From: Volvariella volvacea V23
Taxonomy: Eukaryota > Basidiomycota > Agaricomycetes > Agaricales > Pluteaceae
Reading direction: 5' to 3'
Length of the DNA stretch: 64,000 bases
NCBI GenBank assembly: GCA_000349905.1
Contig: KB722741.1
Span: 523,979-587,978, forward strand
A program made the position numbers and the translations under genes. Position 1 is the stretch's first letter. The number at the start of each line of letters is the position of its first letter. Of this stretch, positions 1 through 12,100 are shown piece by piece. The notes under the pieces were generated by a model that saw nothing but the letters and a program-made list of their open reading frames with translations, made no database searches and was not told the origin of the DNA.

Positions 1-135
1 GTGATTGATAGTCTGATTGACAGTGTGGTTGCCTGCGACATTGATGAGGTCTCTATGGACCTTGGTGTCCCGTGCATTGGTGAGGAATTCTAACGAGAGG
101 GGAGGTGATGACGAGGGAGGCGACGGAGCATCCAT
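1..135 (-). CDS. NACHT-Hsp70 fusion family protein, copy 1 (N-terminus only, runs off the window)
   Basis: On the minus strand an ATG at 135-133 opens a reading frame that continues past the window edge. The 45 residues visible begin MDAPSPPSSSPP and contain LEFLTNARDTKVHRDLINVA followed by GNHTVNQTIN. This is nearly identical to the first exon of the two plus-strand copies starting at 16625 and 22180, so I call it the first exon of a fifth copy of the NACHT-Hsp70 family described at 759-4334. The P-loop and Hsp70 parts lie outside the window. The sequence just upstream (about 150-235) also matches the upstream sequence of those copies. Whether the rest of the gene is intact cannot be judged. 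Confidence 0.75.
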   Translation of the reverse strand, partial: MDAPSPPSSSPPLSLEFLTNARDTKVHRDLINVAGNHTVNQTINH

Positions 136-149
136 TGTAGGGAAGGCGA

Positions 150-240
150 AAACAAGTCGACAAGCGACGACACAGCAGTCTTCAGAATCAGCTGTCTATC
201 TTGAGTGGAACTGCCACCTCAGGCTGTCCTATGTCATGTT
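150..240 (-). promoter_or_regulatory. Upstream cassette shared with other NACHT-Hsp70 copies
   Basis: Read on the minus strand, this segment holds GAGGTGGCAGTTCCA and later AGCTGATTCTGAAGAC. The same order and similar wording occur at about 16400-16460 before copy 3 and, more weakly, at about 21905-21960 before copy 4. Here the block is followed almost at once by the GCTTGTCGAC-like stretch that borders the ATG. In copy 3 about 130 bp intervene, including a CATATAAGG TATA-like site. Copy 1 therefore seems to have lost that part of its promoter. The rest of 241-758 shows nothing I can assign. Confidence 0.4.
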
Positions 241-758
241 GAAATACCGTAAAGATATGACCGAGAACACCATACTTAGATCAGCGCCCAACCGAGCGTT
301 GATTTAGAATGTTAAGGAAATTACCATCTTCAATGGATATGCCTAACTCCCCTGTATACACCTATCTCCGGCACAGATCGAACAGCCAGCGATTCTGGCC
401 GACTCAATTGACTGATACGTTGCAAGTGTAAGGTCGACTAGATGAAAGTTTTAGGTAGGACTCGAGGCAAATAGAGATAAACAGTGGTCAGCAGTGGGTG
501 GACGAATGCATGTTGCTTGTCTTGAAAACAAAACAATATCGAAGTATTTATGTGCTCGAGTTCCTAGCTCAATGAAGTTTTCCACGTACTTAGGGCGGCA
601 CCTCAGTTTAGAGCTTCTGTAACGCCTATGAGAAAGCTCTCCGCTTTCGAACATTTGGGATACCCTTCCCACATTTTGGTTCATCCTTCAATGATGCAGA
701 GATTACACAGCAAGTATACACCAAGGCGTTCAATTAAAAATACAACTAATGTTGAGAA

Positions 759-3700
759 CTAATGATTCCCAAAATTGTTCAGTCGGTTCTCGTCACAAAC
801 CACAAAGACGCGACTCCTATAAGAATTCAGCTTTGCATTTAGATGGTGCAGTGGGAATGATCACCTGTGCTTAACCTCACCCTAGCACTTGGATATAAGA
901 AACCCTAATTACTGCAGTAGATAAAAGACGTACATCAGAGTCCGTCCAGTAAATCTGAGCCTTCAACTCTGTGAGACCAAAGAACAAAATCAGGTCAAAG
1001 GAAATTTCGTAGAAGAAACCCCCAGATGGGTTAGCTTGTCTCCGAATAAGGTGCTTCACATCTGTGACATTGATGGGTATCAAGCCAACGACTCGATAAT
1101 CTTGTATATTTTCTGTCGATGCAAAGCGCTGTGAGTAATCCTAGCCTCAACGGGATATGCACGGGGTTGGTACCGTCGATCCAATATGGTTCTGCCAGCT
1201 CCCCAAAATATCCAAACATCACGACTGGGAACTTTTCATTAACTAATTCTTCATACGTCGACTTTGTTATGTTGTATGGCCGTCTATATTGCTGATCCTC
1301 AGTAATTTTTGTGTTCTAAACAGGGAAATGAGAGAGGTTTAAACACATAAAGTGCACGTACTTTGGGTATCATCATGTAGAAGCACGAGGGGAAACGCAG
1401 GACACCATCTTGAGAAATTTTGAGTTTAGATTTGCGGAGAACGTGCTCCGGGTCGTTTGGATTATACGATAATCTGCAGAAAGTGCCAAATGCACATCTG
1501 GAAATTCGGGCTTTCACATGGCTCTCGAGGAAAAATGACACAGCACCATCAGCAACTGCTTTTGCCCTGGGAAATCACCTTCATGAATATCCTTCAAATT
1601 CAGAGGTGACACGTACATGTGGTGGTCAGGTCGGTAGATAGATATCCCGAGAGGATCAAAGATAGCCTTCAATGATTTGAAAACCCATTCATTAGCAGCA
1701 AATCCGCCGACGAAAAGTACAGTCTACACGGATATTAGCGAGTTCAAATGCTCCTATTGGTACTTGCCTTAATGTTATGTTCCGAGTGTGATTTCTTGAT
1801 TACGGATTCCATACATTTAATTGATGGTTCAAAGAACCCAGCGATAGTAGTCCTAGATCAAATGAGCGGCTACAGATGATACATAGGATCCGTCGTGTTT
1901 CAACCTTACCCATTCAGTTTCAACGTGCCATTGCGGATGTTGAAATTCTTGTCATTATCATGCTTGCTACCGAAGTGGGTGTATTCGACTTGGTCAGAGT
2001 CCATGAAGCTGAGTTTCGTAGTCTTATCAAATGATGAGACTATCCCTGAAATGTCATCACGATATTTCGAGCCAGCAAGGTACACTATGAAGCTATTAGA
2101 ATCGGAGGATCGAACAGGATAGACAACGTTACTTTCAAGGCGCAAGTGTGCACGTTGACTAACAACAACTGAACCCTGAAGAAAACCTGCGTCCAAATCC
2201 ATAACGTGCAGACAATGGAAGGATTAGAAACACCTCACACTGTGGGATGGCAATCTCCTCATACATAGCCTCGCCTTCTTGTCGCTTCCGATATGCACTC
2301 GTGTCGATGGTTCCTCCGCCAGCGTCAATGATCAGAATACCGTCGCTTTCCTAGTCTAAGTCATTATCGATGTGGTTAACAGGGGGTGTCCTGACGAACC
2401 GTTAAGTTACGGGGCATAATATTGTTAGCAATGCAATAATGCAGGCAGGCTTCTCCTTCCGTCAAAAAGTGAATACTATCCCTACCATCTTGTGAATCCG
2501 GTACGATCCCACCCATCACAGCTGCCTCTCGCATCTGAAATTGTTGTGGACCACCCCACCCATTTGGATGTGTTAAGATAAACTCTTTAGGAGATTCCCA
2601 AATGACCGTGCCATTGACGTGACTGTCGATGATGAACTGCCGTGTGCATTCGACAATGTAGTGAAGAAAGTCTGAAAGGACCATCATAACTGTCTTGTTC
2701 GGAGGGAGTGGAGGAATATCTTTAATTGCTCCTATGGGCGCCAATTCCTTCGGTCGTAGGTGTAGCTTAAACCTGGAAAGCTCGTCAAAAAGGCCGTAGT
2801 AATACCCATTTGACCTACCACTCTGCTCTGGACAACCCCTCATCCTCTGCCTGCACTTGAAGAGCCGGATTTTCTGTCCTAGCTCCGACTGCCTTGATGT
2901 TTCCAAACCGGTCATAGATGACAACCGATGGTATCCTTGGATCTCCACCGCTCGCATTCTGTCCAGGAAACCTATTGTCAAAGTTTAGCTTATCTGGATG
3001 AATGAAGCGTCGGCACTAATGCGGTACCTCGTAACACTCTTTATTTTTGGGGTTGTATACGGATCCAGGATGCTTCAAAGATCGTTATGGGTGCAATCAT
3101 AACAAGCAGTTAAGCCACCCACCTGTAGGATACTCCGCTGTATGTTGTTCCAATATCGATCGCAATGACAAGTTTTTGGGGCGTCACGGTTTGGTTATAT
3201 GTAGGCATTTTATCGAGGACCTTCTCGAGGGCTGCACGAGGATCCTTATCAGAACCTACTGCCTGTATTATCGTCGAGAGAAGTAGATATCGACCAAATG
3301 CCCAGTCAAGAATCTTGTCGATTGTTTGCTCATCTGGCCATTCCACGTCCGAGGGGAATGCTGTCGGGTTCTTCTTGCGAATGCTGGAAAACGAGTGGTG
3401 AAGGAATGTCTTCATCTCCGCACGAGTTTCCTCGCTATCACCAAGCTCGGTGACCTTATAGTGCATCACGGCGCGCCGCCCGAAATTCTCCTCGAATGCA
3501 TTCAGAAGGTGTGGGTCGGGACGGCTCGTGATCAGGAATGCGATGGGAAAGTCGGATCCACACGACGAGATGAGGTCGAGAATCTGCACTTGGTTTGCTG
3601 CTGTTCCACATTGGTCTAAACCGTCAATGACGATAACCGCCGGGATTGTAGATGTTATCACTTCCTTCACTGGCCTCACCACAAGCTCCGCCCACTGGTG

Positions 3701-4334
3701 AGTTATTTCTGCTGTCAATAAAGTACGATCTCGAGTAATTGCAGCCCCTATCCTCTCTCCAACTTCCGGGAACGAAACAGCCAAGCGGTAGGCAATCGTA
3801 ACGGCAAATTTGCCTGGGTGGTTGCGAGTCGGATCTTCTCTCAAGAAGAAAAAGCTTGCCGCTAATTGACCATCGACCTCTCCGCCGTGAAACATGTCCG
3901 CTATCTTCTTGGAAAGTGCTGATTTACCCGTGCCTATAGCACCCTTCAGCCAGAGAATGTCCTCCAACCGTTGGATATCTAGCACCCATTGAATAATATT
4001 TGCGCGAGGGGTCCTTTGAGTGTCGGGGTGGAATTCAAGCCCTTCAGTTCTTTGATCGCCATCGTGCATGGCGTTGCGAGCGATTATGTCATGCAAAGCA
4101 TTCCGAGCTAGCAAGAAGAACGAGAGAGCATAAGCAAGAGAATACGGGGCGCTGAGAGCAACCACCTTCTTCCTGTAACTGGAGGTGAGGAGGATTGTAA
4201 ATGTGGGTATGACTGTGGACGGTGTGATTGCCTGCGACACTTATGAGGTCTCTGCCGACACTGGTGTCCCGCGCGTTGGAGAAAAAGCCTGGAGACTGGG
4301 AAGTTGAGGAGACGGGGCGCGGCTGATGGGTCAT
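759..4334 (-). CDS. NACHT NTPase fused to HSPA12-type Hsp70 ATPase, copy 2 (complete)
   Basis: Rebuilt as complement(join(759..816,865..881,934..1112,1174..1315,1362..1566,1617..1723,1768..1852,1910..2186,2239..2350,2400..2772,2819..2971,3028..3072,3123..4107,4166..4334)), 14 exons, 968 residues. Residues 1-56 form a short Asn/His-rich segment with LISVAGNHTV. A NACHT NTPase follows, with Walker A GAIGTGKSAL near 110, Walker B VIVIDGLDQCG and the TSRPDP motif. Directly after it an HSPA12-type Hsp70 ATPase starts with phosphate-1 DIGTTYSG, then phosphate-2 DAGGGTIDTS and adenosine motif VGGFAANEW. The usual Hsp70 peptide-binding domain is not recognisable. The fusion joint lies inside the large 3123-4107 exon, so it is not a splice or assembly join. 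One intron (1724-1767) uses a GC donor. The Walker B DE pair is DQ here. A role as an NLR-like switch is inference; the two ATPase folds are read directly from motifs. Confidence 0.85.
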
Positions 4335-6062
4335 TATGCTGAGGAAAGGGAGGGACTAATCGGATAGTCTCGCTATGTAGCGTAGCTTAGCGTGTGTTAG
4401 CACCCTATCCCCACGCCGAAATGGGAATGCTGTCGAAATGCTGTGAAGATGCTTGATAGTACAATTGAATTGACGACATACTCTATGGTCGCTTGGACAA
4501 TCAAAAGGCATTGCCTTCTCACAGCGTGTTTGCCTAAAGACAGGCAACGACGATCGCCCTCCGAGTCAATGCCCAGAAACGCATTTCCACCTGAATTTGG
4601 ATCTGGAACGTGACTTTTATCAAATCGCTGGCTAGGCCTCTGAACTCAACTCCTTAATGTATTTCCGAGTATGTGCAACGTCCTGCACTAGAACAGAAAA
4701 AACAAAGATAAATTGCGGAAAAGCCAATGCAAATCTCTGTTACCGTTTCCTCATTGAGGATTCTCGCCTGCTGCGATAAGGCGAAACAACACTCACCAAG
4801 TGCACTTGATGGAACTTGAAGCAAATACGAGCTTGACGAGGCTTTCAAGCCACAACCCACCACTTTTACCATCCAAATTGATATTTTCATGATCTCGCAA
4901 TACGCAACACGTTGGTTCATGTGGATAGAAGATGAAAATTTGCGGTCAGGACGGAAAAGACCAGGGCCGAAAGTCGGCGCAGTGCAAAGGCCGATAATCA
5001 TATTTGCGCACCATGAATCCGAAAAATAGGACAAAGAGGTCATTGAGAGATGAAGAAACACAGACCAGAGAGGAACGTCGTGATTGAGATAGAAATGAAC
5101 GAGGATGGGAGAAGAAGGCGGAAGGAGGATGCATTTATACTACACAGAGACAGTGACACGAGATGCGAGAGATAGTATTGCGCTTGTATATGCGAGCAGT
5201 ATGAGGATATTCCGAGATGTGGAATGAGAGGATAGGGAAGAAAGCAGGAAAGTTGAAGAATGGCGGTGAGCGTTGAGATACGCAGTGACAAATTGGTAAT
5301 ACATGAGAGAAAAGAATGAAAACCGAGCAAATAGAGAAGAGGTGGATAACCTTAGTACGCATATACCCTGGACCGAACCCAAAACCAACCAAAGAACTTC
5401 TCCCAACAACGCACAACAGTGGGCGAAAGCAACATATGGTAAAAAACTTTGACATTGTGACATCCTCCTCCATCGATCAACATCGTCATCGCATCCCATG
5501 CGAGCAAAGCACGTAGCGTCTCAAACGGGGGTATAAAGCCGCACAAGGCACCCGTACGGAGTTAAAAAGTGTCGACCCAAGATGTCCGATGTGTCCTTAT
5601 TACTCCGCGTAGCTTGAACACCAACGCTAATACCGCACCATGCCAATAGCCAAGCGCATCGCACGGATGATGGGTTAGACATCGGGGGAAAGGGGAACGT
5701 CATATGCGTTGAGTCATGAGGGGTTGATTTCCCCTCCCCCCTGACCTCGTGTCAGCGTTTGCACATGATTTTGATGGGGGTCGTTGGGAGACATACTCTG
5801 CGGATGCGGGAATGGTATGCGAGGGCGGTGATGTGGGGGGTGTTGATATGTGAATGCCTTGTGCGCAGTAGCAATGGGGTTATGGTGGCAAAGTGGAGAA
5901 AATGCGTGTTGCCACCGCTTACGCTGTCGTTGGAAGATGTCGGAAGGCGTTCGCTGGCAGTTTCAGAAATAAGCCCAGGGAGATGGTATCAGGTAATGGT
6001 GGCAGATTGTCGCTGGTCATAGCCAACGGCCAGCAAGGAGGCTAAAGGTGCAGGAAGACGAG
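4335..6062. other. Intergenic, no supportable gene
   Basis: Several overlapping short minus-strand frames exist between 4650 and 5550, but they are Ser/Cys/Leu-rich, compete with each other in different frames and match nothing I know. The plus strand of 5040-5320 is GA-rich, so its complement is CT-rich like a fungal 5' leader, yet no convincing start codon or exon follows. Nothing else recognised. Confidence 0.4.
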
Positions 6063-6524
6063 TCAGCCCCTTCGCGGCGTAGTTGAAGAAAGGAGGATAG
6101 AGCCGAGATGAAGAGTCGGATGGATACAGCTCCAGTGCGCTGCGCCGTGAAGAGGAAGTGAAAAGATACGCCAGACCTCCCAAAAAATATAGGCCGAGTT
6201 TACACAAGAATAACTGTATTGAACCAAAATTGGCCCAAGCAGGTATAGCACAGGGTAGACCACGACAGCAAGGGTCCACGGCGGACGATGGGAGTGGAGA
6301 AACAATTGGGGAACAATAGCGCACAAAACCTCGACGTACCTGTCCTGTATTGACTTCCCAAAGGGTGTGTACTTGTACGCAGCGAATGTTGAGGCTGCCG
6401 CTACTGAGAGCACTCCAACCACCGAGTATACATAAGCTTTCGCCCGGCTGTCGCGTGAGTCCTTGGACCAGATTTCGGAGTCGGTGAGTTCGGGGTGGAC
6501 GTAGAGTTCAGCTTGAGCGCGCAT
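6063..6524 (-). CDS. Hypothetical small membrane protein
   Basis: Minus-strand frame starting at ATG 6524, 153 residues if unspliced. The N-terminal part (MRAQAELYVHPELTDSEIWS) is hydrophilic. It is followed by a hydrophobic stretch (YVYSVVGVLSVAAASTFAAY, near residues 32-51) that looks like a membrane anchor, and by a second hydrophobic stretch (TLAVVVYPVLYLLGPILV). A possible donor, ACAG|GTACGT, near 6341 and an acceptor, AATACAG, near 6206 return to the same frame, so a shorter spliced product without the second stretch is possible. The family is not recognised. The N-terminal 60 residues look more like real protein than the rest. Confidence 0.35.
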   Translation of the reverse strand: MRAQAELYVHPELTDSEIWSKDSRDSRAKAYVYSVVGVLSVAAASTFAAYKYTPFGKSIQDRYVEVLCAIVPQLFLHSHRPPWTLAVVVYPVLYLLGPILVQYSYSCVNSAYIFWEVWRIFSLPLHGAAHWSCIHPTLHLGSILLSSTTPRRG

Positions 6525-9154
6525 GGCTGTGGAAGACGTTGAACGTTCGGTGATGAGAGGGGGTGAGAAGTGGATGTCGGCGAGACTCCGGATTGATGGG
6601 CTCTTATATATCGGATTTGATGCAAACACAGTCTGGCACAACACTGAACGGAAAGTCTTGGTGAACGCGCGCAGGCGGTTGTGGGGGCGAGAGGCAAAAA
6701 GCGCAAGGCTATACGGTTATCTTATATTTGGCGGGAGAGGGGCGTCAGAAGACAAGAATGGGCAGCGGATCTTGTGTCTCGCCCAATAAAAAGCGTCGAC
6801 CAGCAACGGACGGCGTTTTTGTCCCCTTTTGTGCTGGCCACGAGTAAGATGGATATGCATTGCAAATAAAGTTGTGGGGAAGAGTCCCGCCAGGGCCAAT
6901 CAATCAGGTCCAACCCACAGCCATGAATGGCATAGAACGTGGATCCGATGACCAGGCGCCGAGTGGTGCTGTTTCCTTGCGAGGTGGAGGAAGTAAGGAG
7001 CTCAGGGAGCACCCGACTCGGAAGAAAGGATCAGGGCTCGTTGCTGTTTCGTTCTGTCCACGATGTCGCCGGATCCACCACCTGCAGGAGACTCGATGCT
7101 GTACTGTGTCGTGTCAGGTGCGTCCCATTTCCAGGGAATTGTCCAAAAATACGTCGACATGGTGAGTATTCAAGTCATCATTCAGAGATCCCAGCATAGA
7201 TAACCATCTTGTAGAATACCGAAGAGAACTTTGCCGTTGTGCCTTCCCGAGAGTAGAAAGGCCCAGCCAGTAATAAGGAACTGAGTTATCTCGCGTCCCA
7301 CCAGCGTTCTCCCGTCTTTTAGCCAGCTCATGGGGATTTGCGTGGAGCTGATCTTCGGCGAACATTCGAAACGAACGGTGGCCTCTGGCTATCAAGGCGT
7401 GCTCTTTGATATCCGTTCTTCATACGTAGTAGCTCAGGGTAACTTTTACACATGGCTTTGTCTTTGTCGCTTGGATTCACCTTGATGCATTATCCTCTAG
7501 CATGCACGTTTCCCCAGGGCTCATTTAGTGCCATCATCCCGAGCGGCTGAAGGTGAGTCAAGCCACTAATATCGTTGTGTGTCCAAAGGAACTAAAGGGA
7601 ACCTGTGCGTGCGCTTGGTTCACCGCAACGCATAGAAGCTTTTACGCGCCTGGCTCTTATTCAGTTTGCGATTAGAGCGTATCAGTGATGTCAAAGCCAC
7701 CTATTCTGACATTGATTCGCTGACGTTCTTTGCTATCGCGGCCTCCGCAAACATGCGCTATCGGGATGGGACGAAATGGGTTTGTAGGTGACTCTCGGAA
7801 GTACTCGGTCGCTGCTTATGACCCGGTTGTAGTCCACGTTCAATACATTTGTCTCGCACCACCTTTCAATCTAAGTGTTACTATGGTATGCAATGCGTTG
7901 CACCCGTTGATACCCTACGCCAACCAATCTATACACATCCCGCTGATTCACCGCCTATAGTGTTGTGTACAAGCCAGGGATGTACGCTGAACGGAAGGTC
8001 ATGCCAGTAACACTCTCCAATAGCGCTGCGGTCGAGGTCCTCCAGCGCTGACAATTGTACATGGACTGCCGCCAAAGCAGGAAGTTGCATTTAACTGACA
8101 TGCTATGCACACTGTAACAGGCACGACGCTCTAACTATACCGAGTGCCCAACGTCGAGCGTTCCGATCTCGGATTTACGCCACATCTCATCCCGTGGCCG
8201 GCGGGTGTGTAGATCACGCTCGGGTAGTAATTCAACATTGGGTGTACCCCAGTCCGTTCGTGCGAAGGTATCGAGTTGCCGATGTTGTCGCCTGCTAGTA
8301 GGGCGCTTAGGAAAGGCATCTGCCTGGCGCTTATTGAGAAACCCACTGTCGGCTGAACTTCCGGCTTGAAGTTCCGTACCACTTCCACTGTCGAGGTCCG
8401 TCTTCAACGTCACGTTATTGTTGTGCAGTCGTTATGGCAAGTGACTTGTCGTTGCTGTTTCCTTACCTGCGTCCAACCCTGTGATGTCATTCAACCTTTC
8501 TTTTGTCTACGGTAATGCGCTCCAAGTCGGGCATGGTGAGTAACTTTCATCGTAAGTGCAGGGGCAAGACGAGAAGCAACTGTGGTTGGCAGCTTCACCT
8601 GTTCATGATCAGTTCAAGCCAAGGGTGTCCACCTATTGAGGGTGGCATATGATAAGATACGGTCACTGTTCAGGGCTCTTTCCGTAGAATTCGGTAGTTG
8701 CCAACGTACAACTTGAAATGGTTGTGGACCCACAGTTGCCATACAGTTCAAAATTAAACCGTAGCAGTATCCGGGTTTCAATACGCCGCACATCCTCAGA
8801 GCAGCCTCGAGAGGCAGTCTAATCCTTTGTTTCTTGACATTATCATCGACCCGCAGGCCAAAATTATTTAACAGGAGCACTAGCGAACAGCGCTTGTATT
8901 TACCTTGTTGTGAGAATAAAAGCACCAACACTCCAACGCCTCAGTCGAGATGCTCCTATTGCAGTTGTGCCTGAAAAGGGATGTGCAGGGCAGCTTGGAG
9001 TCAGTGGCACGTGGCGCTCGTTCGCATATGGACAACAACGGACATCAGATCACCACCACACCCTTCCTCTTCTTGCATCTTCTGTTCTCCAACGAACCTT
9101 TGCGTTCATTCCCCTCCTCCCTCCTTTGACCCTTTCTTTTTACTTCACACCGTC
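6525..9154. other. Intergenic, unassigned
   Basis: About 2.6 kb without a gene I can defend. A 105-residue minus-strand frame at 8614-8931 has fairly natural composition, and another lies at 8131-8413, but I found no joining splice sites or family motif. The last 150 bases before 9155 are rich in CT and CTTC, as expected for the leader of the F-BAR gene that follows. Confidence 0.35.
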
Positions 9155-12100
9155 ATGTCTTCCGCGAGGAGACAAGGTTCAACGACGTCCTTATCAAGAT
9201 TCGAACGAGCAGACTCCCCAAGTCTACAAAACAGAAATCTCGACTTTTGCAACGCGTTTTGGGGGCAGAATGACATTGGAGTCGAGGTTCTGTTTGCGAG
9301 GCTTCGCGGAGCTTCAAGAACGACGGAGGAATTGAAGAACTTTTGGAAAGAGAGGTGGGTTGATAGGAGGTTCTTGGATTGAGCTTGTGTCGGTTCTGAA
9401 CCGGGTCTTGTTTGTGGTTTTAGGTCAGCCATTGAGGAAGACTACGCGAAACGGCTGTCCAAGTTGGCGAAGAGCTCGTTGGGGAGAGACGAGGTAGGGT
9501 GAGTGGTCTTTTGTGGTTGTTTCTTGGCATATAGCGCTCGTCGGCGCTCCTTCAAACCCGGTCACGAACCCCTGAATGCTCCAAACATGGTTGATTCCAA
9601 GAGTCATGCGTTCAATCAATTTCTAAGGGACATCACCCTTGCTCGGGGGGTCTTCTGCTTACCAGATGGGTTTACCTTCCGCCTCTGTTCGCGAGCGGTG
9701 GGATGTGACTGGTTGATCTTCGTTCATTTTCCAACATTGAAGGAATGAAGAATTGTGTGACTGACGTATCATTCTATTTTATTTTACAGAGAACTTCGAG
9801 CATCGCTTGAAGTCATCCGCGCGGAGACGGATCGGATGGCATCATTTCATCTAACTCTCGCTCAGCAAATTCGTAACGATCTTGAATCCTCGGTATCAAA
9901 CTTTGCCGCGAGGCAAGCACAACATAGGAAGCAATACCAGTCGGGTATCGAGAAGGAGTGGAAATCGAAACAACTACACGAGGGATATGTCCATAAGGCG
10001 AGGGAGAAATATGAGTCTGATTGTATGAGGATCAACTCGTTTACCGCTCAATCATCGCTGGTGCAGGGGAAGGATCTGGAGAGGATACACCAGAAGCTGA
10101 AGCAGGCGCAACAGACTGTACAGACGAACGAGCGGGACTTTGCAAATTTCGCGAAGGCGCTAGGAGAGATTACGGTTCGATGGGAGAAGGACTGGAAGGT
10201 GTTTTGTGACACTTGTCAGGACTTGGAAGAGATCAGAATCGACTTTATGAAGAACAACCTGTGGAGCTTTGCGAATTCCGTGTCAACGGTGTGCGTTGCT
10301 GACGATGAAGTAAGTAATTAGGACGCATATACCCACCGAATACCTGTTGACTATTAGCCCTGATCGTGTCTCTTAGTCATGCGAGAAGATACGTCTAGCT
10401 CTCGAACAGGTAGAACCAGAGCGAGAAGTAGAGAACTTCGTCCGTGGCTACGGCACAGGAAACCAGATACCCGATCCTCCAGGCTTCGTAGACTACAACT
10501 CCCCTGATGCCATTGCATCATCTCGCCCCACATCACGTACAGCAAACTTTATACGTTCTACTCAACGGGAACCCCCGTTACGCATGCCCCCTCCCCCTAT
10601 GGACGACGACCTATCAATCAACGCTGCAGGTGTCGGGGCGGGTGGTGGCGGTACCGCCGTACGACGAGGAAACTCCCAACACGCGGCCAATGGAATGCCA
10701 TCTCCTAGTCGACAGCAACCCCCACAGGGCAAGTCGGGTAGCGGAGCTTTGGCTCGGCAGCCCTCGCAAATGAATGGATACGTTAATGGTACATCATCAA
10801 TGCCACAGAACTCGTACAACAATGTCGGCCCATCGTCGCCTACAGGTGCCTCGTCATCTTTAACGCGAAGACAAACGAGCATACAGCCTGCCGCTAACCG
10901 GAATTCGTACCGTGGTGCTCCCGATCCTTATGCAGAGCAGATTGACTCCAACGCAGAAACGTATATCAAGATTGGGAATAACGCATATAAGGTGGATCTT
11001 TCCAAGGATCCTCAACCACAAGGGCAATTGGCTCGTGCGCATACTACTGTAGGTTCTGGAGTTTTGTCAGGGCCTCCAAGGGGAGGCGGAGGTGCACCTC
11101 AGGCACCTGTGAACACAGGGCCTGTTGATCCTCTTGCAAAGCAATTAGAGGAGCTGAAGAACGTGGTGTCGAGTGTTGGTACGATTAGAAGGAATACGAT
11201 TTCGGCCAGGAATTCGCAGATGTCGCAGGCAGGGGCTTCCTCAGGGACTGGGCCTGGTGGAAGTGGTGCAGGCACGGGTAGTAATATCAATGGTGGTAAT
11301 GGCGTCGCTGCGCCCTCATCCGATCCTCGTTCTTCGCAGGTTTTACAGCCGGCACGAAGGTCGCCACCTTCAGCTATGGTTAACCCTCCACTGTCTCCGG
11401 CTGTCGTTTCGTCACCCGTACGGGGGCCATCAGCATCTGAGCAGCAACAAGCACCACCGTCACCGCCCTCATCAGCGACTAATCGCAATTCTGCACTATC
11501 ACCAGCTGCCATGGGCGTACCCACACGAAAGTCACCAGCTCCGTCTGAGTGGCGACAGCAAGAAGTACCTCCGCCGTCACCACAGCAGCAGCAGCCCCAG
11601 CCACCGCCGGTGCAGTCCCCTCCAGGACCACCTCGCGATTATAGAAGTTCTGCCGAGTTGGTAGTCGGCGCTCACCCGTCCGTGTCAAGACCACCTTCTC
11701 CTCAGCCCCCTACTGCCGCATTCATGGTTGCCCCTAAAGCGACACCAGCTGGATCTGATGTTGTTGAGAACGTTCTGAGCGATTATCATCAGTCGTTGCC
11801 CGGGGAACGCAAGTCTATCGGTAGCAGGAGGAATAGTATGGTTGGTGCACCACCTCCCCAAGGTGCTGCAATAACGCCGGCCAATGGGCACACTCATAGT
11901 CAGAGTCTAAGTGTCAGTCCAGGTCAGAATGGGGCACCCCGGCCGCTTAGTCAAGTTGGGCATGCTGGTATTGGCGCTCATGGTGGGCTATCGAGGAGTC
12001 CGAGTCCTCAGCCTCTCAGCGCTGGTCCTCCACCCCCGTCAAGACCTTCAACTGCTACTGGACACCATCCACCACCTGCTGCCGCACCGCCGCCGGTTTC

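Noticed and set aside
1090..1180. Apparent frameshift in the 3' part of copy 2
   Set aside because: A normal intron (1113-1173) with a GTACCA donor and CGACAG acceptor, at the position used by copies 4 and 5, explains it.
2376..2981. 201-residue minus-strand frame read as a single exon
   Set aside because: Its first third is out of frame with the Hsp70 exon; the correct model splices 2971-2819 to 2772.
4654..5550. Overlapping minus-strand frames that might be secreted Cys/Ser-rich proteins
   Set aside because: Several mutually exclusive frames of the same strand overlap, none with a clear signal peptide, cysteine pattern or intron.
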